Shown here: positions 50,530 through 63,395 of the stretch, piece by piece
Layout of the letters: the number at the start of each line of letters is the position of its first letter
Position numbering within the stretch: the stretch's first letter is position 1
Assembly (NCBI GenBank): GCA_031310005.1
Contig: CM062386.1
Coordinates: forward strand, 868,001-932,000
DNA from: Dactylellina haptotyla
Taxonomy: Eukaryota; Ascomycota; Orbiliomycetes; Orbiliales; Orbiliaceae
Direction: 5' to 3'
DNA: 64,000 bases
The notes under the pieces: model-generated
What the model was told of the DNA's origin: nothing
What the model saw: the letters and a program-made list of their open reading frames with translations, nothing else
Databases searched by the model: none
Made by a program: the position numbers and the translations under genes

Positions 50530-50621
50530 CAGCTGAAGCACCTCCGCAAGAATAGTAGAAATAGTTTATGGGGCTCAGCTGAAGCACCTCCGCAAGAATA
50601 GTAGAAATAGTTTATGGGGCT
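50530..50621. repeat. perfect tandem duplication of a 46-bp unit
   Basis: Two identical copies lie head to tail: 50530-50575 and 50576-50621. Each begins CAGCTGAAGCACC and ends TTTATGGGGCT. No base difference is seen between copies, so the duplication is recent or an assembly artefact. It lies 0.8 kb downstream of pet127 in non-coding DNA. Confidence 0.9.
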
Positions 50622-53600
50622 AGGCCGGTAGGCCAAGCGTCAATTCTGGAAGGCGATAAAGGATACAACATTCTAACTCTGAATAACGACAAATTACTCC
50701 GCTGCCTCTGTATCTGCTGGAACTGTCTGTTTTAGATATAGAGACTTGGCAAGCTCGAATATGGTTACAAAAAATACTGCGCATCGAGGAACTATTGTTT
50801 CATTTACAGATGCTTAAAGCAATATTGTATTCTAAGACTATCGCTTCCTTCTTTAAGTGTAATTTCAAAATTTGTGATACCGGACGAATAGTTGACGTTA
50901 GCAAGATTCACGAACAAGTTATGTTGGGTGTTGAATGGCTAGGTAATATGCGATTTCGTCGTAGCAAACTTCCGGATACGAGACAAAAATCTATAATCAC
51001 ATTTGTATACCTCAGCCTGCTCTATCATAATATGCATTCAATAAGTAAATCTGAAGTTACGAGGTAAAGCGTGTATATCCTGATTACTTAGTTACTGCGA
51101 AGAAAAAGGCGCCAAGGCCTGTATGCGTTAGACCAAAAGCCATCAGACTACCGTTTTAGGAAGTGTGACCCTTGTTCTTGCGTTGTTTTTGTTGTTTCTA
51201 TAGGCGCGTTAAATTTCATGCAGATGCGTGGCGGCGAAATCATATTGGCTGATTGTTGGAGAGCTAGATTAATGGGGACTTTTTCTTTCAGCTCTTCTGA
51301 GTCCATCCGCATGCAATGCAAAGGAGAAATAAATAAAAATAACGATAATTAAAAATATATGTATCCAAAAGATCCGAAAGGGTGTTTTACTAAGCCTCTT
51401 CGGGTTGAATTCTGATTGGAGACCGATCCGGGGTCTAGTTCTGGACGCGGTCTCGAGCTTGAAGGATTGTTTATTATCGTGATCTTATTATAGCACTTGT
51501 CATAGTATAGTTGGCGGATTATATTATATCAATAAATAATCAAGAATCTCACGGAATGGCACCTAGATATCGCATAAACGTTTTGGATACGGCATAGCCC
51601 AGGCTGAAGCGCTCATCTCAGAGTTTCCGCGACCGTGGTGATTTGGCCAATTGCCCCACTCCACAGTTGGAACTTGCGACCCGATCAAAAGATTGCGAAA
51701 AAAATGTTGGCTGCGAAATCTCCACCTTAGAATGTTCGGATATCAGGGGGAATATATTAGATTCCATCGCGTTACGGAGGCAGTCAACTAGGTACACGGG
51801 CTGGGAGGGGTAAATTTTTGGCCTGGATTTGTTAATGAAATAACGATATGCAAGCGTGGGGATGGCTTCTCGTGCAACACTTGAAGAACCCAATCCCGAT
51901 ACGGACCATGTTCCCTGTCCCATGTTGGCCAGCCTCCTTCTTCAACCCCCAAAATCATGGAGTAGTGACGTCGACGGACGGATATATCAGCGGTGTTGTA
52001 TTACGAATATTTTACGAGGCTAATTTCAATGCCGTGAATGGAGAGGAGATGGGGAGCACAGTTCAATAGGAGGCTCCGAGGGCCAAGAAAATAAAATAAA
52101 ATAAAAAGCCACCCCGGCCCAAATGTATGCGAGATCGCTCGATCATAAGATGCAATGGTGGTGTTTAAAACCGTTTAAAAGGGAGAGACACAGAAGATCG
52201 CAATATTAGCTCCTTGTATCGTGGAGTATTAACCTTCGATCCTTTAATGCCTACCAAACTCGGGCTACGGTGATCGGCAGCGCACGAATATTACACTGCT
52301 TCGTCCGTACGATCCACGCTTGAATGCGGAACCCTACTTTGACTGTGGAGGGGCTGGTGCGCACTTACATATGATGGTAGTAGTCTGTTGGATGGTAGTA
52401 TGTTTTTTTCCTGCCTTCGGTTGAATGCGCACTATTTGCTTCGGTTAAGCGGCTTGCCGTGGCTCTAAAGGGAGGTAGGTGGTCGAGAACTATTGTGGGC
52501 ACACTGCATGACGCGGTGTGAGCCGTTTTCCTGGACACTTTTTTTCCAACGGTATCAATTTCTCGACTGTTGTTGGACTCTACTAGCTCTCTGATTCTTG
52601 TTCCTAGTTCGGGTAGGTCTACTCGAGCGAACGAGCCGATGACGAACTCAGAGTGTCGATAAAGTGCAACTGGTGATATGACATCGTTGCTAATTAGCTG
52701 CCTGGGGTGTGAATACAGCAGGAGATCGAGGCTATTCCTTTGCAATCGGAAAACTCGAAGGGCAGGACCAATGGACAGGGCTCGCAGATCAGGTTTCGGA
52801 TCCCATCTTTTGCTCTTCGTAGCTGTTTTTCAAGGTTTCTGGTGCACCAACAGACCCAATCCCGGGCTACTGAGTTTGCCGTGTCGTGTTGGCAAGAATT
52901 TATGACGGGTGCCCCGGCTCACAACCGTAAAAGCAAAACCAATCCGACAGGAATTTATAATCGATATGACCTTCCGATCGAAAGAATGTCATCTTGTTGA
53001 AAAAGACTAAACCAAAAACCTCTTAGGAACTTCTTGTGTTCCACTATTATTCTTTGCTTCGTACTGGCGGCTCCAGAGTACGAGGTCCGGATTCCTTACT
53101 ATCGGGTTCAAGATCGCGGATTCAATTTAACTTGAAACGCTGACGTGCGAGCTTGAACCTCTTCTTTGAAACCGCCGGAATTCCGAGCGTGATCTTTATC
53201 TATTATATTTTAATATCTCCTACGAGGGAAAAATAAAAGCTCCGATACAGGCTTCAATTGCGCCACTGGCTGTGTTTTTCCTTGAGCCGGTCAGTGCACG
53301 AGTCTGCGACGAAGGCACGTTTTGACGTCGAGGGCCAGAAAGACCCTTTGTATTTCCACATTGTTTGGCGATGTCATAATTATCAAACAATACATGCTTA
53401 GACGTTAACTCCGTGACAGACCACCAAACTATATTTACGACTAAAGCGACTCAGTTTAAACACTTAGCGCCGCAAAGCTGGACCGTCGGCAACGGGTCAG
53501 GCAATCGGGATATCGCAGAGGTTAGAGCTAAGAGAAATTGTTAAGAAAACTGCTCAATCCGTGGTGACAGCAGAAACCACGCATGACCTGCGGAATATCA

Positions 53601-55139
53601 CTGTCCGAATCGAACGCGAAAGACGACTTTTGAGCGACAGCTCGCCTGAGGGTTGCTTTTTGGCATTCCGGATCGAGAAAGCAAATCACAACAAATAACA
53701 TCACCGCGGTGCATGAATCTTTTCCTTTTGTCGTCTACCATTCAGGTTGCGTATTAGTGCCATCGAAGGGTGGAGGAGGCGTGCGCATAACTCTGCCAGC
53801 TTGGCCCTGCCCCCACATTAAACACCGCAGGAATCCTGTCGAGGTGTGCGTCCCAATCGACCCCTCAGACGGGCGTACCAACTTCGTTCCAGCCGCATCA
53901 AAGTCCAAAGGGAAGACGCACAGCAACCAGGGAGGCAAGTCGGACCCACATACTTCTGCACGAAAAGCACGTCAAAAAACAAAGCAAGTGGGCGTGTTTA
54001 TTGGCGACGGCGGACACCATCTGAGGTCGCACTGGAGGAGGTTGAGGGAGTGAAACCTTAATCACCCCGAAATCTCGCATACTGCGCAAGTGAAGTGCAG
54101 GACATTAAACCAGTGCAGCAGCGGACGCCGCAGAGTGCCGACGCTAACGAAAGAGAAAGTAGTGTCATTTCGTTGCTTCGTCCCCTTATGGTGGTGATAA
54201 GAAGGAAAGAAAGAGGTCAGCGAGGTGGAGATCAAAGGTAAATAAACGTCAATCGCACGGATTAGAGTCCGCTCAAAAGAGAGGCATTTCGCTCGTGCCT
54301 GGCTGGCCCCTCGCCCTCGCTCAGTTACTGCAACCCAACCATCTTCTTTTATAAAGTTCTTGTGTGCGATAAGAGGAATATATTATCAATAGCGTGCTCT
54401 GTTATATAGGTTACTTGCTCTGGGGTAACTGGCATCATTCCTGTTTCTTTTTTGCTTTGAAAGGCCAGGGCAAGGCATATACACACACACCTACGACCGG
54501 ATACGAGAAAGTAGGAGGGATTCCATAAAATCGGATCGAAACTCGCCAAATACCACCACACCCCATTTTCCAAGGAGAAACCGGAGAGTGGAAAAGAGAT
54601 ATCCCAGAAAATCACACGCTTCGGATTGACAAGGGAGGAGGATACCGAAAGAGAGCATCGTCGCTTGCATCGAGAGAGAGGAACCACGGATTGGAATTAA
54701 AATTGCGAATCGACCTCTCCAGCTTCCCCTCGCTTTCCCCTACGACTCTGGGCGTCAAAAGGCTTTCCGGAATCGCAAAGTCTCAAGATCCCTGGAGAAA
54801 CCTTCTGCGGCTTTGTCGTCGTCGTCGTTTCCCCTTCCATTCTTCTAAGCGCACACTCTGAATAATAATAATTTTTTCTCTTTCGGAGCGTCGACCGGGT
54901 TGACGACTAATGCACTCGCAGTGAGCTCAGGCTCAGGCTCAATTGCATATTTTCTTTTCTCTTCTGGCCGTCTTAATTTTGCTTGCATATTGAGCAAGTG
55001 GAACTGAAAGTGGTTCAGCTGCGAGCTGTAAGCGAAGGCTGTTGAGACACGGTCCTCTTTCGAAAAAGCCATTTCCTCTCGACTGGGCAGGCAGCGGGCC
55101 AATTTCAATCTCGACTGGTTTCCCCTCAGACAGACAGAC

Positions 55140-56048
55140 CTCTCTTTTTAATTATTTTTATTAACCTAATCACAATCGAGCGGAGGAAGGGGTCAGAAGA
55201 AGACAGCTTTCGGAAAGAAGAAGAAAAGAATTAGTCAGGAACGGAGAGAAAGGAAAGAAAGAAAAGGGAAGGCAAGAGAACCCGGGAACCTGTCTACGAT
55301 ACTTCGCTCAGGTACCGGTACCCTTCGTCTTTTCGATTTCGCCGCCGTCGCCCTCAGTCGCCTCCTCGAACTTGTATCATCAAGAGAGATACCTTTGGCC
55401 GGTTTCTATTTTCTGCGTGGCGGATAAACGGCCCCGGCCAATTCGACCGATCCAACACGACCGCACTCCGTCATCGCCAAACACAACAACACTTTCGAGC
55501 CCCCCAAATCTATTTATCTTTTGCTCGACCGCTCCCGCTATCAAACCGGCCATCTCCACAACCTCAAACGTTCGCTGCCTCACAATTTCTCACTGCATAT
55601 TCTGCATCTCTTTTCTCTTCTTTGATATCGTTTACCGACCTTCCCCTCCCGGATCGAGACTGAGCCTCGTCGTCCGCAAAGAAACTTCGTTTCCTTCGTT
55701 TCTTCCCTTTGTTCCCTTCCCTTGTTCACGACCTCTGCTTTCCAGTCCACGAGTTTTACGACCCCATCCCTGCAGCGCGCCCCCCATGACCAATCCGACT
55801 CTCGATCTCTAATTAGGCCACTGACGTCCTTGCGGTATCATCTCCCATTCCTAAACACGATATACCTTCTCCGGAAATCGCAATTGGCCATATCCGGCCA
55901 CCCTCTCGCCCGCGCTCCCACGGTGGCCCATCTGTCGTAGCACAACCGCTCGACAAAAATCCGACCTTTCCGGTTGGTTAAAAATATAATTCCCGCCTGG
56001 GAATAAACAGTTATCCTATTATATATCCTTTTCGTCATACCAGCAACA
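55140..56048 (+). promoter_or_regulatory. CT-rich leader of the PH-LRR gene with upstream ATGs
   Basis: The segment from about 55300 to 56040 is rich in TTCC, CTCC and TTTC on the plus strand, typical of a fungal promoter/5' UTR. It carries several upstream ATG frames (for example at 55372 and 55722). If the transcript starts upstream of them they would be uORFs. The transcription start is not visible. Confidence 0.4.
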
Positions 56049-59000
56049 ATGGCGACTGCAACGATGCAGCCGTTCGATCCGACATCGAGGCGGAAATCCT
56101 TTGGCATCTTCTCGAAACAAACAACCCCCAAGCCCGCGATCCAATACACAAAATTGATCTCGAAACAGCGGCCGCTGTCGTATCAGAGTACCGTGGTAGG
56201 GACCGGCACGATAGTTCGTTCGCACACATACGTTGAGGGAAAGACCAAGGCTTCCTCGCCGATAGATTTCGACCGACCGCTACCTCCAAGACCCAAGGTT
56301 TCCACCAGGCCGGTTTCCCTGTCCGCCACTCCGAGATCATACGAGCCGTCTTCGCCCGGAACATCCACCGTCTCGACATCCACTGCTGCTTCGTCCCTGT
56401 TCGATGAACCAGATGCATTGTCCAAAAACCCCAAAACGGCAATGATTATATTCGCCGGCGAAGTAGTGTCCGCGAATACTTTTATGAGAAGGTTGAGCAA
56501 ACGGGAATATCTGGTATTAACAGAGACTCATTTGCTCAGGTTTCGGTCGCAGTCCAAGGCGGCCGAAGTTTTCCCACAGTAAGTTTGGGCTCAAAAGTTG
56601 CAGTATTGAAACGCATAATTATATTGACGTGTTTTCTCTTTCTTAGACTTCATCTTAATGCGCGTGGTGCCGGGAATAGAACGACCTCTTTTGGAACCGG
56701 TGGCGGAGAGATCAGCTCGGATCAAATCGTAATCCACCTGAATCAAATTGTCGCCGTCCATGAAACGGAGAAACTCTTCATCCAAGTCGACCATCTCGAT
56801 GAATCGTCAGGGTCGGCAACATCAACAGTTCTGCAGCTTTCGACGCAGACTGAAGTCGACCAGTGGCTCCGGGCTTTGTGTAGGACGGTGCGACTCCCAA
56901 CATACACCACCCTTCCGTTTGCTGCGAGAGTCGTGGATTATGTTGCAAAGAGATTGGGAGACGAGCGCGACTACTCAGCCGACAATGTCATGATATTCCG
57001 AGTTGTCCACCGAAGGTCCGATCTCAGGTCACAAACAAAGCTATCCGGGTCTTCTGAGGATATCCAAAAGAATTCTTCGACAATATGCTATCTTGCTGTC
57101 GGGATTCACAAAATTCATCTTTTGCCAGCTCCAAAGTTGAACAACCAAAAGAGTTCCGCTTCGCTAAATTCACCAGGAGTTATAAATTCTTTTGGCATTC
57201 TGACGCTCTGCGCTCTCAATATGAACTCGGAAACCGATGATTCCTTCACGCTCAAGTTCCGTTCGCCTTGCAAACCGTATCAAACCGTCCACCTGGCCTC
57301 CTCGTGTGCTGCACAGATTATTCAAACGATCCGACACGCTGCGGATTTCCTGCGACCTCAATGGTCAGAACCCTCATTCACACTTAACATCCCGGAAAAG
57401 CTGATAGACCAGCCGTTCCCCGATATCGACTACGATGAGGGTTATCTGTGCTTTTCGAGGACGCTAGCCGCATACTGTGAGTATATTGAACATTCAACGC
57501 TCGCTAATCGTAAAATACTGACTTCCCTGCTTCTAGGTGCCGCATATGAGGCCGATGCCAGCGTTATCAATTATAGGATAATTGATGATGCCGAGGACGG
57601 CCCAAAGTTCGAACTTTTGCGTCCCGCCCACCCGAGACGTACGAGATATTACGTGCCCGAGCTTCTTGCAGTGTTGCGATCCTTGAGGTGGAACGAGTCC
57701 TTCGGGTCTATCTCATTTTCTGGAGTGAGTTTGCAGCCACTGAAAGGTGTTTTTGATACCCATGGCAGTGATATGGAACCGTACAGAACACGCTCCGGAC
57801 GAAAGTTAAACACTAAAGGCCAAAGGCGCTCGTTGTTGGTTCTCGAACTCAGGGCTATTGCAGCCTGCAGCTCACGACTCAGACGATTGGATTTCAGCGG
57901 ATGCCTCGATCCTCCTAGACCTCAGCATGAGGAAGATCACGATGAAGTCGAAACTGGTTGCGAAATTGTCGAAGCCGTTCTACCGCTTTGCAAGAAAGGT
58001 CTTACCAATGTTGACTGGGTTTCATTCTCGGGAGTGCAGCTCGATCAAGCAGATATCGCATGGATCGTAGACGCAGGAGTCGACAAGACCTGCCACATCA
58101 GAGGGCTTGAAATCGGCCGATGTGGATTGAGCGAGCGATCTATTCACTTGATCCTGGAATCTCTCGCGCCCCAATTTAAGACTTTAGAATGCCTCGATAT
58201 TGGGGGAAATCCAGGACGACTAAATACCACGAGCCTCAATTCGCTCTGCGACTTACTCAGTGTCTTTCCCGGGATGCGGTGTTTGCGATTGGCCGATTTG
58301 AAACTTGCAACTGGCGGTGACTATACATTCAGTTACCCGAAGAATTCATCACCAGTTCGACCGTCTTTCAACCGTTCGATTTCCCTGAACATTCCTTTAC
58401 CTCGAACACCGGATTCAACTAAGGGCCACTACAGGCCTCCGACCTTCCGGGCTGAATCAACGCTATCCGTCAACACCCTCTTGTCCCGTACTAGTGTGAA
58501 TTCAAAGGAACATGCCATCATCCCGGAGGAGATCTTGATCAAATGGCGCCTCCAGGAGCTGGATTTAAGCGGAACCCCCGTCAATCGCGCAACTGTCGAT
58601 GCTCTTTCTGCATACCTCAACAGCCCAGCCTCCAATTACCTCACCAAACTGAATCTTAATAACTGCGGTTTGAAGGCAGGCGATCTGGCTGTGCTGCTGG
58701 GTTGTCTTGCTCGTGAAGAGGGCGAGGTCCGCAACCTTCATCTGTACGTGAACGGCCTTCAGATCACGCCAGATCACAACAAACTTGTCGATGCGATCAA
58801 GAAGGGCTTGTCGCCAAGATATTTGACGATCAGCAATGTCGACTATCCTGACGAGGAGATGTTCCGAAAATTGATCAGAGCCTTAACCGTAAACAAGACG
58901 ATCGAGTTCCTTGATCTATCTCGTATCTATTTGCCCACAGACGCCAACATTGATACCATCAACGCCCTTGGTGAGCTGTTTGCCAAAAACGACACCCTGA

Positions 59001-59708
59001 CCAGCCTCAACATCTCTGGTGGTTATGGACGAATCGAAGACGGTCGACTCGGTGCTGGACTCAATCGGGCATTCCATAGCTTAAATGAAAATCGAACCCT
59101 AAGGGTCTTGAAAGTTGAACGTGAGTGTTGCAAATGATCTATCCTTTTTAATGTCCGTGAACACTAATAGTTTCCCAGAACAACGGCTCGGCCCTCAAGG
59201 AGCTATGGTTATCGCCCGAATGCTCGAATCGAATACGGCTCTTCAGGAGATCTATTGCTCGAACAATAACTTCAACCTCCAAGGTTACACCGCCTTAGTT
59301 GCCGCCTGCCATGTCAACCCATCGATTCTAGCTTTGCCAGGTCTAGAAAGAGATAGAAAGGAACAGCTGAATAAACTTCGTGTCGACCTCAACAAAACCG
59401 TTGATGTCCCAGAGCAAACATCCAGCCGACTTTCTATGCTTGCCGGGTTTTCTTCCATGGACAGAAGACGCAGCGTCCGTTCGCTTAGAAGCCTCAAAGG
59501 TCGAAATTCGAACGACTCCGATAAAGCCCCAGGACTCAGTGAGGAACAGGTGGATACAGCCATCAAGCATCTTTCCACTCGCTGGGACGACCAGGATGCG
59601 CTTTTGAAGCAGGCTCTCATGAAGAATCTCCACAACGACTATGACAGCGAATCTCGTATCGACACCCCCACACCAGCGGTTTTGCACGGAATCGCCATTG
59701 CCTTGTGA
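56049..59708 (+). CDS. PH domain plus leucine-rich repeat protein
   Basis: Four exons are proposed: 56049-56578, 56647-57476, 57537-59120 and 59179-59708, giving 1157 residues. The 60-nt intron 57477-57536 (GTGAGT to TTCTAG) is a multiple of three with no stop, so retention would add 20 residues. Residues 1-130 are Ser/Pro-rich. A PH domain spans about 135-285 (EVVSANTFMRRLSKREYLVL, QIVIHLNQIVAVHE, TQTEVDQWLRALCRTV). A second globular region (about 290-420) holds VHLASSCAAQIIQTIRHAADFL. Ribonuclease-inhibitor-type leucine-rich repeats run from about 510 to 1030 (LRRLDFSGCLD, LECLDIGGNPG, LQELDLSGTPV, LTKLNLNNCGLK, IEFLDLSRIYL, LTSLNISGG, LQEIYCSNNNF). The layout recalls CARMIL-type proteins (PH then LRR), but orthology is not shown. 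A membrane-cortex or actin role would be inference. Confidence 0.82.
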
Positions 59709-62700
59709 GCAATTGTCAAACCTGAAACTACTCTACCCGAAATGGTCGACTGGTCACATTCCACCACTTTCGTCTCTATCTTATTATTACCACCTTCCAC
59801 TTCGTCTACGCACAAACTTCTCTCGCTTCCTCTGCTCACGCCACTTTCATTGCCTGGCGATTAGCGAGGCCCAAATATCCTTTCTTCTTGTGTCATTGAA
59901 GCATTTCATCTATACCCTCTTTGCATTTTTCTTTCTGCACTCGTTTTTTAGCGGATTGTTTTCTCCCTTCCAAGTTTTTTTTCGCCCCACTTTACCTTAC
60001 CATACCATTTTCAATCAAATCGGCGTCGACGCTTTCAGTCAAACTCTCGCTCTCCTTTGATGAGCTCTTCTACTGTTGGACGTCAAGAATATTTCCATTC
60101 GTTCACCCTTCGCGCCTCCTTATCGGCGCCATTTTCTTTTCTTTTTCATTTCTCTTTCTTTTTTCTTCGTCACGCCTTTCATGTTATGAATCTGAACGTT
60201 TTCCTTTCCGATAAGGTATACTTTTATATTTTTGGTACAATAATTTTTGGACATCTTGCTTACATCAAAACTGGCGTTGGTTAACCTTTCGTTTTCCCTT
60301 CTTGCATTCGGCCTTTCGCTTCTTCGTCTGCTTACTTCGTCTTAATGGTTTTTTTTTTTTCTTTGGGGCGGTCAAGCTTTGTTTTTTTATACTCATTCTC
60401 CCTTCTCTTCTACGTACATATATATATACTTTCGCCAGAACAAAAATCTAACGCAGCCCTGAATAAATTACCAGTGGGCCAGTTCTTTTTCTCCTTTAAC
60501 TTGTTTTTCACCTGTCCAACCGTTGGAAGCCTCAATTGTTTCTTTTTTTTCAACGCCTTCACTGTTAAATTCATCAGGTGTCCTGCGTCTTAGAGAGAGA
60601 AAAGGAACTCGTCCTTTCCCCTCCAGCGAGTGCTCCTCTTCTCTCCTCTTCATTTCCTTTCCTTCCCGCACACATGATTATTACTTTTTTACTTTTCTAT
60701 TCCCAAACGAGATATCAAAAGTACACAGATATCACTTGATACTCATTGTCTATTCCTGTACGGAAACCAAAAAGTCTAAAAAGACGTATACAAAAAACAT
60801 AGAAACGATATGAACCTCTTTATTTCCCTCTGTCTCTCATCGATTCCGATGGCAAATCTACTAGTCGTCTGAAAAGTGACCCACTAAGTCATTATTGACG
60901 TAGATCATGTTTTACATAAACTTTTTTATTTAGTTCCTCCACGTGAACCGTTAACCGTCTCGTATACGTATCGGTAGATGATGTGATATATGGCCCGTGT
61001 GTATACTAGGCAACGTAAGAAGCGCTCACTCATTCAGAACTCGGTCTGTCTCGCACCGGCACGGGCTAAGTGGGGTGGGGGGGACGATGATGACTAAACG
61101 CTAAATCGTCGATATTCATGATCATTTCTAAACTGTACTATATAAATCGACTCGGTAATAGAAAAATTAGAAATTAACCGGGGTAATTTAAAAAAGAAGA
61201 CAATAGCTATAATGCATCCCATCTATCACGGGAAGGGGGGGAAAGCGATCCATACGGGCAGTTTAATGAGAATACAAGTAACAGGTCTAATTATTGATCA
61301 AAAGACCCAGGTCGATCAGGCGCTGGTTAAGGAACCGGAGCAGCGATGGCGGGAAAATAGCAATTGGTCCCAGGGCGGGTAGTGAAAAAAATACTCTGAC
61401 GCTGCTGTATTCGGAACCTATCATGCCCCTCTTCCTGTTCTGGTCGGAGTAATTATAGTATCGTTTTTGTGCGCTAACCGGACTGATTATTGGGAAACGA
61501 GTAAGCAGTGCATGATTTGAAAATCTATTGCCGGAACTCGCATTGAAAAAACAGCACGCGGAAGCAAACAATGTGAAGTGAGGTGATAGTAGCGGTCCAT
61601 TATCACTTTTTTCTTTCTACCCTGCCCGTGACTATAATCGATAAAAGAGGTAGATCACAGAAACCTCTAAGTGAAAGGGTGGGTGGGTAGAAGAGTGGTT
61701 TTTCGGTGCATGAAATCCCATCTGTTTCGTAAGGTCTGAGAGGAACGGCGGGAGACGATGAGAGACACACACTTGGAAAGCAGCAATGATACACCAGCCC
61801 CCGCGGCTTTTTCCTTGACCCAAAAAAGATAAAAAAATATCTTGGTATTAAGCATTAATGAATAAGTCATCACTGATCAGGACGGAATCAAGAACTAACA
61901 GGACGAGAGGGGTAAAAACTGTGGCGAAAAATCAGCCCACGCGAACGGATCCCCAGCAAAGAAAAGAAATAGTAGCCAATAAGGGAAACGCAGCGCGATG
62001 AGGAGGCTTCAACAAAAAACACCCCGCGGGGCGCGCGATTCAGGAACCAGCACAAAGAGATTAAATGAAAGGAGAAGTTCAGGTGAGAACGTATATATAT
62101 TTTTTATTATCATCTTGGCGATAACCCAGCCAAAAATGATTGATTGCTATTCCACTCCCAAAAAGAAAAAAAAAAGAAAGAAACCACCATCCCAGTTGCG
62201 ACCGTTATTGGGCCGTCTTTGATACACGAGACTCCGGAGGAAAAAATATGAGTCCAAGTCCCCTATACATATCGTACAAATGAAAAATGTGAAAAACTAG
62301 ATATCCAAATATAACGCCGAATGAACAAAATAACACCCTGATTATGATAACGTGTGACCTGTTGATGAGACTGGAAAAGAAAGCAAAAAGGAAAGGGCTA
62401 TAAAACGATGCCGAGAGGGCAAAAGAAGGAAATGCACTCAAAATCAAATATGAAATGAGAGATAGTCCGGAAAGAAAGACCGACTGTATAACACCGTGTT
62501 TCGCCGATTGATGTCCGTGGTATGCAAAAAAGCGATAAGTGATTGATAAATAGAGACGAAAAGGAAAGTGAGCAACTAATTGTAATGAGAGGAGATGGCG
62601 CAGAGAGCGCAGACCGGCGAGTAAATGGCGGTACACGTGGTGGTGTTTGCGTATTTCGATAGGTATCGGGTGGAGTGATTCGATTGGAATGTTGTCCTCG

Positions 62701-62836
62701 AGGCTGACCGGGCATAAAGGCTCTCCGGTGAGTCCACGGCATGATATGCAAGAGGATGTTGTGACTCCTGGTAGGTAGTAGAGTGGGAAGAAATCAAAAG
62801 AAAAGAGAAGAAAGCGAAAGCGAAAGCGAAATCAGA
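59709..62836. other. 3.1 kb intergenic region between two convergent genes
   Basis: This is the 3' flanks of the PH-LRR and DUF2015 genes. The first 1 kb is T-rich and CT-rich on the plus strand and gives low-complexity Phe/Ser/Leu open frames. No gene or RNA is recognised. Confidence 0.45.
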
Positions 62837-63395
62837 TCACGAGAAGAAGACAGCTCGAGGATCCAGAGGCCTTCCATCCGGACCGATCCCGTTCTTCGCC
62901 ATCTTGTTGGTAAGGAACTGCGTTCGGGCCTGGTCAAAGTTCATCTTCTTGCTCTTCATAATCTTAAGGATCTCGCGCTTGCTGGCGGCGTCCAGGCCGG
63001 CGCGGGAGTCCTCGTCATCGATGTTCTGGACGAGGTTGAAGGACTCCGATGTCAGACCGGCCTCGACGTCCTCGGTGAAGGACTCTGGGAGGCGGTTGTA
63101 AATGCTGAAGGGGAAGAGTCGGATCATTGGAGCGGCCCAGGTCTGACGAGTATAATAAAGGCCTGTGAGAGATAGAAGGCACGATAAGTATATATTGCAG
63201 AATGATACGATGATATGATGGGATAGGAAAGAGAAGGAAGGGAGTGGGTGTGAATATATATATCCAGATGGATAGAGATGTATAGGTTCAAGTGGGGAAT
63301 GTTATGCATGCATGCATGCATGTGTATTCAGATGACTTACCGACAAAAGTAGCGAAGAAGAGGATCAGCCAGGAGAATAGGATGTAATTCTCCAT
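62837..63395 (-). CDS. DUF2015 family small membrane protein
   Basis: Two exons are joined: 63341-63395 and 62837-63162, across a 178-nt intron (GTAAGT to CTCACAG), giving 126 residues. The N-terminus MENYILFSWLILFFATFVG is a hydrophobic signal-anchor segment, running into LYYTRQTWAAP. The conserved block follows: MIRLFPFSIYNRLPESF, DVEAGLTSESFNLVQNI, then DSRAGLDAASKREILKIMKSKK, NFDQAR and GIGPDGRPLDPRAVFFS. This pattern is typical of the fungal DUF2015 family, as I recall it, whose biochemical role is unknown. An in-frame ATG further upstream (63494) would put a polar stretch before the anchor and is less likely. Location in a cell membrane is inferred from the anchor. Confidence 0.86.
63303..63322. 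repeat. GCAT tetranucleotide microsatellite
   Basis: About four and a half ATGC units lie in tandem inside the DUF2015 intron, just after its 5' splice site. Length variation would not touch coding sequence. Confidence 0.75.

Larger units (their letters stand above)
49724..56048. other. 6.3 kb gene-free stretch
   Basis: No protein family or RNA gene was recognised. It holds the pet127 3' flank, a perfect 46-bp tandem duplication (50530-50621), and at 54,700-56,040 a pyrimidine-rich leader for the gene starting at 56049. Open frames here are short, lack motifs and are not supported. Confidence 0.45.

Noticed and set aside
52365-52745. 126-codon minus-strand open frame
   Set aside because: It looks moderately protein-like but has no motif and no neighbouring exon; left out as unsupported.
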